A DNA stretch of 64,000 nt, from assembly GCA_040954595.2 (NCBI GenBank), contig CM082595.2, positions 682,001 through 746,000 on the forward strand, given 5' to 3'. Shown piece by piece: positions 9,201 through 19,740 of this stretch (position 1 is its first letter; every line of letters begins with the position of its first letter). The DNA comes from Balanoglossus misakiensis (lineage: Eukaryota; Hemichordata). The notes under the pieces were generated by a model that searched no databases, had not been told where the DNA came from, and saw only the letters and a list, made by a program, of their open reading frames with translations. Both the position numbers and the translations under genes were made by a program.

Positions 9201-12200
9201 AAGCCACTGAGAAAACAGACTTTTGATCTTTACAAAGTTTGCCCTTGGGGAGTGACCACATATCATTGAGTGAAGGGTTTTTGATGAACCTAAAGTAAAT
9301 CTACCTTTGAACAAACATAGTGACCATGCATGTCAGTATGAAGTCATGCAGTAACACAGTTGTGTGGTTGAAGCATATTGCTCCAAGACTTCCAAATTAC
9401 TAAGAAAACAAACTGCGGGTCTTTAAACAACAAACCTGTTGGGGGGATGTGTCTCCTAATTAGTTGTGTCAATCAGAGTGGCTGATGTTGAGCTCAAGTA
9501 CGAGTGGAAAACTTGTATCTCGGTGCAACTAACACATTTGTGGCAGACAGATGACCACACGTTAATATCGATTTTTGCCACACAGACGTCAGAGATAGTA
9601 TCTACAGACTCCTTTCAAGTTTCCACAATAAAACCCAGCAAAATATTTTTGCAGGGAACAGTTTTCCGGACCTGACCAGGGGCTGGTATTAAGATGTTAT
9701 CAGAATGTCTCTGTGTGTACTTTTCTTTTTGAAGGTGTGGTTCAGTAACCGACGTGCCCGTTGGCGAAAGCAGCTTTCTATGCATCAGCTAAGTGGCTAC
9801 AACCCTTGGTATGGAGCACTCCCTACACCCACTCAACTCATGTCGTCTGCTGCCCCCTGTGTGTTCTCAGATGTCCCTAATACTTATCCTTGTACCACAC
9901 AAGGTAAGAATGCAAGATTAGTTACCATTGGTGCAGGAAAAATAGACCGTTTTCCAAACTCCTTGAGACCCCGCAAGATCTCGCATGGTTTGGGCAGTTT
10001 AGGACATTCTCATATGACACAGGACAAACAACACAAAATTCCTGTCACTGCTAAACATAATCCAAGATTGAGAGAGAGAGAGAGAGAGAAAGAGAGACAG
10101 ACTGATAGAATGAGAGCAAGCGAGAGAGATAGAAAGAAAGAGTGAGAGAGAGAGAAATGAAAGTTTTTTTCTTCTTGGCCTCATGAAATAAGTTGGATAT
10201 TCACCAATGATTCATTATATGTGATGTTGCGAGGTCACTTATGTTTGATTCTTGTTTTATTTTAACAACACAGACACTTCATACCTGCCACCTCCATATC
10301 AACCAGTTCCAAACCCGAGAATGTTTCAGAACTCCTTCTTCAACGGCACAAACGCAAACATGTGCAGTTCTCCCAGATTCAGTATCCCAGGCCTCGAGAA
10401 CACGCTCGGCTCAAAGCCGTGCAACACACCACGATTCGGGATTCCAAGTCTAGAGAACTCTGCACTAAACGCAAAACCATGCAACCCTCCCAGGTTTGGC
10501 CTACCCAGTATAGAAACCTCAACACTCAACCCAAACCCATGCAACTCAACAACAAGATTTGGATTCCCAACCCTAGAGACTTCGCTCAATCCGAAACCAT
10601 CCGTGGGAAGACTGAGTAATCATCAGGTAAGTGTCTTCATCGATATTCCCGGAAAACTGCTAAAAGATAAAATTATGAATGATGTCATAATTTATTGCCA
10701 GATGTTTGTCTTGATGACAACTCTTTGGTTCTTCATTCGCACACACATGTAAACACAAAATAGTAATAGTCTGTTCAGTCTTCTTAATTAGATCAATGAC
10801 TGAAACGCTCTTTATTGTAGAAAGGAATGCCCAAGTCCTTGGGGACAGTCCTGCTGAGGGCAAATGTTAATAACAATTACACACACCTGAGTGGCTACAA
10901 AAGATAGATTGTTACTTTTGACAATGATTATGGAAATTGCAGGGAATTCTGAATGAACTGGCAGGTTTATTTACCGGTAATTATGGAAAATATGATGGAA
11001 ACTAAATAAATTCTTCCTGCTTGCCAGTGATTATGGAAATTTTAGTCAAACTCCGGGATAATACATTCACTGTTCTGGTAAATTTTGTTGGCACCAGTAC
11101 TCTTGGATACAGTTAGGATATTAGAAGTTATGCTTGCTTTACACAGATATATGACATGTATATTTGAAAAATCAAAATCAAAATTTGAACTGTAATACAC
11201 TTTCCACCCCTTTTCCCAAGTGTACAAGTCCAACTGAACCATACAAAACTATTGAGTTTAGACAAAGTGCGATTGTATAAGTAGGAAATGTAAACCATGT
11301 ATTTTAGCAAGGGTATGTGATCTAGCCTACAAAAGAAAATATAGTTTGTGTAGTGTCTTGAAATAATTGGTTTGAGTAGCTCGTCTGAGCACATGAAATT
11401 AAGATTTTCTAGTGAATTGACCACGGAGTTGATGTCTTTTGTTGGAGTTCCTCCCGAAGCCGTGGTCTTTTGTCAACTTGACAGATCTGCTGCAGGCAAC
11501 GCTTGCTGACTGGCGCCCACCCGTACAAAACAAGAGAACAACACAGCCTATGTAGGAGCTTTAACATAATGGTGGCTGGAGGCGAAATATTACAGACTGG
11601 GTTTTCACTACAATGCAGTACAGCCTTCCTCCGCCCTCACTAGGAATACAGCTGTGTTAGGCTCTATTGACAATTTTCAGGTCTATCTCGTCGATTTGCG
11701 CGGCTATGAAAACCAATTTCTTCCAGATAAAGTGCTGTGGATATGCACACCAATACGGTTAAGCTGAGCATTGTGTTTTTGATTAATCCTTTTAGTTGCC
11801 ACGTCTCGAGAATATCGCTTTCTGGTATAGCGTTGGAAACGCTTTGGTCAAACCATTTCACCAGAGGGGTGTTTGTACGGGAAATCTGGAGCATTTCATT
11901 TACTTTTATCTACTTTTCATGTAACTCTGAAGTTAATTCAGAGCTGCATCTAAAGATTCAGTCCATGACACCTGTTGATTTGATGATAGCGTGTGTGTAC
12001 CCTCTCACCACTATGGTTTAGCCCAAAGCCATTGTTTCCTATGGTAAAGTTGGACCTCTGTATAGAGAAACGGGGGAGGAAGTGTTAAACTAGAAAAGTA
12101 AAATCATTATATATTCTGCTAACAATTCTAATCTTTAGCATTAAAAATCCTAACCCTGGTAAAGTTTAGACAAAATATCAATTTTCTCATACAAGTTAGG

Positions 12201-15200
12201 TACAAGTTCTGACTTTGTGAACATGCAGATGTCAGGCCAGGTATGCTTCCCTCAGAATCCCAAGGGAGCAAATTCAAATACACGAAGTTTCAATATACAG
12301 ACAAGTGTATTTTTGTTTCGTTGAGTGTTGTTTTGAATGCCTGCGCAAAGGCAGATTCCTGTCCAACAAACCACAATGATACAATTATCAGGGACTCAGT
12401 ATTTCTCTATTTGTGTTGACAAATTTATGCATTCTTTGATTCACAATAGAAAGTCTGGCATGTGACTTTTTACTCGTCTTATTTACACAAGAAATTGGAA
12501 AGTCTTGAACCAGTTATGCTTATTTCTTGTGTGACGAACTATTTTCAGTAAAGTTGGTGTGACTGCTTGATTAAGATGACCACAAGTGAAAAAAGCCAAT
12601 TGGTGTTGAAGATAGTGTGGTTGTATAAGCAATTGCTTAATAAAAAAAGCTTTGGTTAACTTAGAAGTGAGTGAGTACGGCAAGGATAGGCTGTTTTGAG
12701 CCTGCTGTTGTATATAACAGGAGCTTAGCCCCAGGGCAGCTCAACCTGAGTGTATACTCAATACACGCCACCATGTCTGGCAGAGACAAGACATTTTGTC
12801 TTTTGAGGACATTCCAGTCATGGCAAGCTATCATGCAGTATGTAGCGCACATTCTTCGACCTTTTAAAAACAAGGAGAGCTCTTTTTTCTGCGCTTGTAA
12901 TTTACTCGAAAAGGGTCTTAATTTTGTTCGGTAAATACTGTATTAGTGGGATGTGTACCGTGCATAATAGTGTGAAGAATTTTGATTGTTGTGTTGCAAT
13001 GTTCACTGAGTTGTGTTTTTCTTGGAGACAAGATCTTGTCTAGTTCTATCACTCTGGTATTTTTTTCTTCACTTTTTGGAATGAGTTGTTTCCAGGCCTG
13101 CAATTACGCCTGGTATTTTAACCCTCATGCACTGTCAATGTTACAAACCAATAATGGTGATTATGTGTGATCATTGATGTCGCTGTTTCTGATGATTTGG
13201 GAATGACTTCTCCCATCAATCAATCAATCAACCAACCAATTAATAGTCAACACTGTTTGTGTATACCAATCAGTGAGCTCATTTAGATGGACCATTCTGA
13301 GTTCGAAAGTAAAAATATGACAGTTTAATGTTTTTTAGCAGAGAGGCGTGATGGTTTGTGTGTGAGGCTCTAAGATAACATTCGCTTTGGGCGCAGAAAG
13401 TAACAGGCTGAAGTCAACTTGTCACGACAATTTCCACGTTGAAATGGAACCGATTCAACAAAGAAACCCTGATTGCAAACAGTGGTGCCTCCTGAATGTC
13501 CCATCTGAGACAGCACCACACACAGAATAAAAAAGCTCAAAGGGAGATCGGTTTAATGGTACTATAGGGGGACTTATAGTTAGACAAAGCCAGTGGGCTG
13601 AAACTTTTCATGGCAAATAGCTGTGGGTGAAACAAATGGGCTTAGTCCATGTAATGGGATCTGATTGTTGTGTGTGTAAACACGGTTGGCAAATGGGAGG
13701 AGGGGGAGGGGGGGGGGCTACATGAAAGAGGGTGCCAGTTCTTTCTGTTGTTTTGAAAATCAAAGTGAGCCTTCGGTGATTACAAATCTGCTGGCTATAG
13801 TTGTTAAACAGACTTAAAGAGACTTCGGTCTGTATATTGATTCCTCGTCTAATGACGTTTGGTCGTGTCCAAGTGTTTTCAACAGCACAACTGTCGTAGA
13901 CTTTAAGCTTGTCTCTCGTAGATGTTTGACAGTATGAGAGTTCAGTTTTAAACAACCTACACGTGTGGGTTCCAAACCAGACTGTGAAACCATGGTAGAT
14001 TTGCGCCCACCAAGAATTTAGCCCCCCACTGCAAAGTCACCCTCCATGTATAACACCCTCAGGGTGGACACTAGACAGTGAATCTTATAAGAAAACAAAA
14101 GTAGTCGTAAACATGAATGTTTAGAGAGCACAGGATACTTCACATATTATGCAAAACTTGACAAGAAAAGGGCAGCAAATATGACGTAAAGTTCCCCGGC
14201 TAGCCACCAATGCAAGAATGCCAGAAATGTTTTTTGTAGTGATTACGGCCTGTTTTTGACTTCTGCAGTTTGCCCATAAACATCAGCTTTTAATTTGCCA
14301 GCTAGTTTGTTCCTTAGACAATCTGCCAGATGAGATTTGTTTTTAGTTTTACGTCTCCTCTGCATTCAGCGAGAGAGAGAGAAAGAGGGAGAGAGAGAGA
14401 AAAAAAGAGAGAGAGAGAGACTGGGTGTGTGTATGTCCACTGTGATACTTTGATGATGCTTTAAAGCTTTTAAAGGCCAGGTACAAGAATTGAAAATGTC
14501 AGTCAAGAATGGAAAAAAAACAACCTGGTCATTCGTTGAGTAACAAAGAGATTTGCAAAGAGTTTGTTCACTTGCTTGGAATGAGCTGTGAATGTTTACA
14601 CACTTGCTGTGTAAATTTGTCAATTCTTACAAAACCAATGTTGTAATTAGCGGAGGAGAAAGTCTTAAAGGGTTATTCAGTAGATCTGTTGCTAACTACT
14701 TCTAATGCAAATGTAGTGGCTTTTCAATTGTGCCAATGAAACATTGACAAGTCTCTCCGAGTCGACCAAGGAGACAGGTCTGGTACATTTTCTGTCTGGA
14801 AACATTTTAAACAATACTTTGAATATCCAAAATGTTTTATTGCAAATATGAGCAACATCTGTGTGTGTTGTTTAAGTTAAATTGAGGAGGCATAGTCCAG
14901 TGGTTAGAGCATCGGATTCATGATCGGAGGATCACTGTGGTAGTGTGTCCTTTGAATATTGAAACGTTACTTTTTCTCGGCAGATGTTACATCCCACACC
15001 AGACTACACAGGACAAGCGACTGGTCACATCTCCATGCCAACCATAGCAACAAGCCTACCAACAACTCATAGTCAATCAACTCTAACATATTCCTCACCA
15101 GCATGGGATGTTATACAACCTTCCTATCATCAAGTGTCTCAATTTAGCCCAAGTCATGGTAAGCAGAACCACAAATATTGCACCTTCTGAATGAGGGAAA

Positions 15201-15657
15201 AGTTACTCAATATTTTCGGTTCTATTGGTCTATATCTGCATCAGTGATCTATGAATCAACTTTTTTCAACTGTCTCCAAGTCAAAGTCAGACAATTTGCC
15301 ATTGCGTGGAGATAATCCTTGAAATTGGCCAAAGTTCCTGAGTCTATAGCACCACCAAGTGGTGGACATTATATGTAGCCTTTTGTTTTCTGAAGGCTAA
15401 GATTAGGGTTAATGTCTTCTAATGTGAATTGAGTGACTTTTGAGTGAATTAAAAATGCTTAAAGTAAAAACTAAAAGCTGAATCATACAAAAAACCACGC
15501 AAGTCATGATTTCATAAAAACTGGTGTATTTATGTTTGTGTTAACAGGCAACGGACCGACACAGCTGAGTACATCTACCTCTGGTATAGCAGCATTGAGA
15601 ATGAAGTCGCGAGAACATTCAGCAGCCATTGCCAATTGTACATATCCTGAAGATTAA
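6254..15657 (+). CDS. Pax3/7: Pax3/7 paired-homeodomain transcription factor
   Basis: Six coding exons join in phase: 6254-6764, 8427-8614, 9735-9903, 10274-10626, 14984-15158 and 15548-15657, giving 501 residues from the ATG at 6254. The nuclear DNA-binding protein has a full paired domain (about 8-134, starting [10 protein letters not shown]), a Groucho-binding octapeptide HSIEGILS (161-168), and a homeodomain (188-247) with the Pax-type Ser50 in WFSNRR. A tandem 20-residue repeat lies at 321-398 and an OAR motif ([17 protein letters not shown]) near 477-493. Family members specify neural-plate-border, neural and muscle fates in chordates. The homeodomain intron between VQ and VWF is at the vertebrate position, but the paired domain has no intron. 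The N-terminus is uncertain: the exon could start at a TTGCAG acceptor (6276) with an undetected upstream exon. Family assignment is very secure. Confidence 0.95.
7090..7157 (+). promoter_or_regulatory. Paired TAATCC sites in Pax3/7 intron 1
   Basis: CTAATCCCAGAC occurs at about 7089 and again at 7151, with TAATCC cores at 7090-7095 and 7152-7157 in the same orientation, 62 bp apart. TAATCC is the preferred site of K50 homeodomains (Otx, Pitx, Gsc). The flanks also repeat GGCT/GCCGG words, so this may instead be a small degenerate direct repeat. Confidence 0.25.
10069..10160. repeat. GA-rich microsatellite in Pax3/7 intron 3
   Basis: Imperfect (GA)n with interruptions (GAAA, GACAGACT) lies shortly upstream of the exon beginning at 10274. 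It makes open frames on both strands that are purely repeat-derived. Confidence 0.9.
10366..10599 (+). repeat. In-exon 60-bp repeat encoding a 20-residue Pax3/7 repeat
   Basis: Four in-frame units: 10366-10425, 10426-10485, 10486-10545 and a shortened 10546-10599. They encode a module of about 20 residues with consensus PRFG[I/L]PSLE[N/T]S.LN.KPCN. Codons differ between copies more than residues do, which points to an old duplication kept at the protein level. It lies between homeodomain and OAR motif, in the transactivation region. I know no such repeat in vertebrate Pax3 or Pax7. Confidence 0.9.
13200..13312. repeat. Dispersed repeat copy 1 (Pax3/7 intron 4)
   Basis: This segment aligns with 60733-60852. 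Shared blocks are TGTGTA[T/A]ACCAATCAGT, then ATGGACCAT, then AGTT[T/C]GAAAG. Each copy has a short simple repeat on its left side ((CAAT)n here, (ATG)n there), which resembles the tail of a SINE or non-LTR element in reverse orientation. The family is unknown to me. Confidence 0.5.
13695..13718 (+). other. G-rich tract, possible G-quadruplex
   Basis: A run of G blocks (GGG, GGGGG, then about ten G) separated by A lies in Pax3/7 intron 4. It can supply four G-tracts on the + strand. Long G runs are also prone to sequencing length errors. Confidence 0.5.
14370..14420. repeat. GA microsatellite
   Basis: Imperfect (GA)n broken by AAAAAA and GGGA, in Pax3/7 intron 4, about 560 bp upstream of the exon at 14984. 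Confidence 0.85.
14887..14955 (+). repeat. tRNA-like sequence (tRNA pseudogene or SINE head)
   Basis: TAGTCCAGTGGTTAGAGCA is a strong D-arm / A-box match. It is followed by an anticodon-like arm whose loop TTCATGA carries CAT (Met-type). The expected B box is degenerate (TGGTAGTGTGTCC instead of GGTTCGANTCC), and the 3' acceptor stem does not pair convincingly. It is therefore not a functional tRNA gene. It lies immediately upstream of the acceptor for the Pax3/7 exon at 14984. Confidence 0.55.
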
Positions 15658-17460
15658 AGTGTCTCTTGTATTGATGTCAAAGTAGCCACTACACATTGTA
15701 AATATGTGTGATACATCTTATGTATAGCCCTTTTCTACCAATAGTGTTAACTTTTAATATATAATATATTGTTGTTAAATGTTTTATGCTTTCCACCATT
15801 TCATCAGCTATGTTGCATTTTTAAAACTTGTACAAAGTTCTGAGTAGTATTTATAGTGTTATCTGTTCATTGATATAGGTTGCTACGGTAACATGTGGAA
15901 AGTATTGCAAAAAACAGATCTATTGGTTAATATTAGTGTACATTAGACTGCTTTTAGCCATAGTGAGTGACATTGATCACCCATCTTTCAGCTGTAGTCG
16001 ATGTTTTTTCTGCCATACTGTAACTTCTGCCATTTTAAACTGTAATTTACATGTATTATAAGCATTTTCAGGTTTGACATACTGTATTATTAACTATAAA
16101 ACAACTTTTAACTGCAGCATTTAGGCATTTTTACCCACATCACAATTTTATATCATTAATAATGTATAATAAGAGTAATAATCTAATTCGAAGTGATTAA
16201 CAGTTTTAATTACAAACATCTCTAATTATTCTTGTAGTACAAATTAGTGTTAACTATATCTAGCAGTGACTTCTGATTGTATTTATTCAAAAAGAAAAAA
16301 GTTTCTCTACAAAAAGAAAAAAAAATGTTTCTCTTAAAACACACAAGTGCAAAGTAGTGCCAAGCTATTTTATCTTCTGTGGTGGGGAGATTTTGTTTTT
16401 ATAGTTGTGTTATGTTTGTTTTTGAAAGAACAATAGAAAACAGTTGTGTTTGTCCCATATGGTGTTGCTCAAATGTTAAAATGTGTGACAAGGTCATTAG
16501 ACGATGTATGATGGCTTTCTTGCCAAAGCTTCGCATAGGCTGCCACTGTGTGATGCTTGGATCTTGAATGGGATAACTCTAACCAAGCAAGTATCCTATT
16601 GAAGGAGTAGATTATTGGTGGGTTTTGTTTGTCAACAACAGATCAATTTTTCTTCAGTAAAAGTTTGTGGTTCTGTCAGTGGGAGTTTACAAAGTACAAC
16701 ACGGTTGTGTTCATTGGATATTAGTATTATAGTATCCAAGAATTCATATCAGTGTCAAACAACGTGATACCATGACAACAGCACTGCCATTTTGAACAAA
16801 ACAAAACCAGCGTAATATGAAAACCCCATGATGTGATTGGCTAACATTCTCTCCTCACGTTGAGTTCAAATTCATGATGGCTGTGTGAGGGCACTAGGTG
16901 TATGGTCCATGTCCTCTTGGTAATGTATATAAAAAGTTTGATATTTCTATTTTTGATATTAGCATATATTTTACTTAGAATATTGGAAACATGTTCTATT
17001 TTTCTGTTCTACGTATTTCTGAATGTAGTTCTGTTGTATTTCCAGTGGTTTGTATTGTGAGGTGCAGACCCAGTGTTTGGGTGTCCACAAGATGTTGGAA
17101 AATTCTACATCTTTGTGAGAGAAAATTTTTTTTTTTTCAAGAAGAGTTTGAAGAAGTAGTCATTTGCCAGTATTCTGGGTGAATTTTCACTTTCTTATCA
17201 CGAGATGTGCAGTTGTACATCTCTTTGCATGAAATTTAAACTTGATTGATTGTTGGTCATTTGTGAGGTGATAACTATATGTTTTATAGTTGAAAAAACA
17301 CAGTAGATAAACACTTAGAAACAGTTGTATTACATTTTTATGTATCTTTAAACTGTTCATTTTGAAGTTTTGCTTGTATAATTATTATGTATTTATTACT
17401 GAGTTTTGTCTTGTTTATCTGTTCTCTGGTATTAAAATAGTTTTCTGTTTGTGTTGATAT
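15658..17460 (+). other. Pax3/7 3' untranslated region
   Basis: AT-rich sequence follows the TAA at 15655-15657. ATTAAA at 17431-17436, followed by a GT-rich stretch (TTTGTGTTG, GAGTGTGTG), is the best poly(A) site seen. That would give a long 3' UTR of about 1.8 kb; earlier weak signals may also be used. No gene is seen inside it. Confidence 0.5.
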
Positions 17461-17969
17461 TTTGAGTGTGTGAATATTATTTCTACTTCATGTATTCAGA
17501 GTTTGCAGATCATCAGGGAACCAATAGTATATGTGGTTTCTTATCTGCCTAGTCTTGGCTCTGATGAATAGTTGGTAAGCTAGGGACATTGATGTTGAAA
17601 GTTTTAGATGGTTGAGTGGTTGTGAGATTCCTTCGTTGATGGCGCTCTTCAAGATGGCCGTTCGTTTTTTCACACCTTCGTTAGTTGCCAGGAAACAAAG
17701 GTGAATATTATCTTATCTTATGTTGTCTTTGTCTAAACGTCAGGTTGAAAATGAATGTCATTTGCCCTAGCTTCACTCTGTCAACTAAATATTGTGACTG
17801 ATATTTTGTTTTCAAGTGAACAAGCCTGTCTCATCATGTCTGTGGAGGTCTTTCCAAGTCCAACAGTGCCTCAAATATATGCCCGGAATGCATCAGAAAA
17901 GAACAAGTTTATTGGAAATCGCAAAGGAATCGAGGTTAGTAACTTAGGATTTATGTATTCTCTCTCCGT

Positions 17970-19118
17970 TTACCACCCGTCATCACGTCTTGTGTCATAA
18001 AATTTCATGTTCAAATCTGTCTCGTGCGTTTCGGACATCGGTGGGTACTGTCTCTTGAATCGTTCCCACGGTAACGCAACCGGGTCAAGTTGCGGCTGGC
18101 GTGGGCGTGGTCCGTCGCCTCGTGTTTCATCTTTTACCATAGATGGCGCTGTTGTCATCTGCTGTCGGCTTGGAACTGGTGACGGAAATTCCCGAACGGG
18201 ACTCGGAGAATTGGCCATGGTGCTGATGTTTGACAACCCGCTTATGCTTTCATCCGACGCGGGATGTTTTTGAGATTTGATGTCAGTTGAAAGAATCTCT
18301 TGTTTTGTGTCAACAGTAGCAGGGGGTGACTTTGACTTGCCACTTTCCATGAAAGTAACACTTTTCACCACGTTTTCCCGACTTTCTGTCACTTTCACGG
18401 ACTTTTGTGATGTCAGTTTCGAGTTTTGAGAAACACTCACATCCAAAGAGTTTTCTTTTGTGTCGGTCTTAGAAGTCGGTTCTTCATAGATCTTTAGGCG
18501 CTTGGATAAACTCGGTTCATAGAGGGTGCTCATGGGTGTGGGTAAGATCTGGTTCTGCTTGGGAGTTTTCTTGCGTCGTCTGCTAGTTCCTTCTGAGCGA
18601 ACAGACCCAGTTGAGCCTTCCCTCTGTCTTTCGATGGCTGTTTCGTTGGGTGTATGGTACATTGCGAGAACTTGGGAAAACACTAACACCAGAAAAATAC
18701 CCAACACTGATCCAATCGCCCCGATGGCAAAAAAATTCAAATTCTCATATTTGGTTTCAAAATCCACGCAACAATGGTAGCCTGCAGCCAGTCCGTCATC
18801 GGTGACGGTCAATACACAGAGTCTATACTCTTTCCAGAATTTAAGGCTGTCCAGAAAATACCCAGATGTTTGTGTGTCATTGATGGCTATCTCCCCGTCG
18901 TCATATATGACGTAGTACCCAGTGACGTTTTTCATGGAATAAGGCAGACGCCAGGTGATATCCACAGATGATGTACTGACATCATGAACTTGCACGTCGG
19001 CTGCTGCAAGTATGGCGAATTTGTATTCACATGGATGAAACTGGCGGGAATCCACAGATCGAGTCAGATGAATGAGGATAAGCACTATCGATGATAATAG
19101 CCTTGGTAGTAACATCAT
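17970..19118 (-). CDS. Single-exon type I membrane protein with one fibronectin III domain
   Basis: One uninterrupted 382-residue reading frame. Residues 1-24 form a hydrophobic signal peptide. Residues about 38-125 resemble a fibronectin type III domain (VDITWRLPY, GYYVIYDDG, YRLCVLTVTDDG). The cysteines near 101 and 116-117 resemble the FN3 of leucine-rich-repeat adhesion receptors (FLRT/LRFN type), but no LRR is present. A transmembrane helix spans about 128-150, then a Ser/Lys-rich cytoplasmic tail of about 230 residues with basic and proline-rich stretches (RRRKKTPKQ, RPRQPQLDP). N-glycosylation sequons lie at about 64 and 80. AATAAA on the minus strand at 17913-17908 lies just past the stop. 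It probably acts at the cell surface in adhesion or signalling; I do not recognise a named orthologue. It is convergent with Pax3/7. Confidence 0.8.
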   Translation of the reverse strand: MMLLPRLLSSIVLILIHLTRSVDSRQFHPCEYKFAILAAADVQVHDVSTSSVDITWRLPYSMKNVTGYYVIYDDGEIAINDTQTSGYFLDSLKFWKEYRLCVLTVTDDGLAAGYHCCVDFETKYENLNFFAIGAIGSVLGIFLVLVFSQVLAMYHTPNETAIERQREGSTGSVRSEGTSRRRKKTPKQNQILPTPMSTLYEPSLSKRLKIYEEPTSKTDTKENSLDVSVSQNSKLTSQKSVKVTESRENVVKSVTFMESGKSKSPPATVDTKQEILSTDIKSQKHPASDESISGLSNISTMANSPSPVREFPSPVPSRQQMTTAPSMVKDETRGDGPRPRQPQLDPVALPWERFKRQYPPMSETHETDLNMKFYDTRRDDGW

Positions 19119-19407
19119 TACTTCATCTCTAAAGCATCTCCCATGTGTTGATATTGTCCAAGAACTCGCTGTCGCATCTGGATGTAAATGTTAGCGATCA
19201 ATAATGTTTTCTTCAAAAGGATAATTAAGAGAATTTTTAGAGAAGAATCTGGCATGCGCGATAGTTATCGCAAGGATGGGTGTCTCTGAAACAAGAATTC
19301 TATACGCGACGCTTGCTTGCTTGACATCGACACGATCAGGCTCCAAGCAAAGTTCCATGATCCATTCAGCGTAAAACAATAGTATACTCGTTTCTTGCCG
19401 AAAGGGG

Positions 19408-19438
19408 GCGCTCTGCTATGCTCCGCGGAGTAGAGCGC
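19408..19438. promoter_or_regulatory. GC-rich imperfect palindrome upstream of the FN3 gene
   Basis: The perfect core CTCCGCGGAG (19421-19430) is flanked by GCGCTCT and AGAGCGC arms, about 290 bp upstream of the start at 19118. The left arm overlaps an AGGGGGCGCT word. It may be a promoter element; no factor is assigned. Confidence 0.3.
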
Positions 19439-19740
19439 AATTCCCATGCATGCGCATTGATGACAGGTTGCTTTGGCATTGATCTACTTTCAGGAATTAA
19501 TGTTTCATACTTTATCTTGAAAAATCAAGCTCCCCCAAACAATTGTCGGAAAAAGTTTATGTATATACTATGTATAAATAAAGGACAACATGACAGCATG
19601 TGGGATCACGTTGTTAAAGCTTTCGATTTATTCTTAAAATATTTGCTGTTAATATTCGACATAATCAACATGTCTTTTCTTGCAATCAATTTACCACATG
19701 TATTTGTGGAAAATTAAAATGAAATAAAATCTTCAACATT

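Noticed and set aside
12671-12934. Open frame with a CCACCATG start context in Pax3/7 intron 4
   Set aside because: The Kozak-like ATG is internal, the product resembles nothing, and no splice sites fit.
14887-14955. Functional tRNA-Met gene
   Set aside because: The B box and acceptor-stem pairing are missing.
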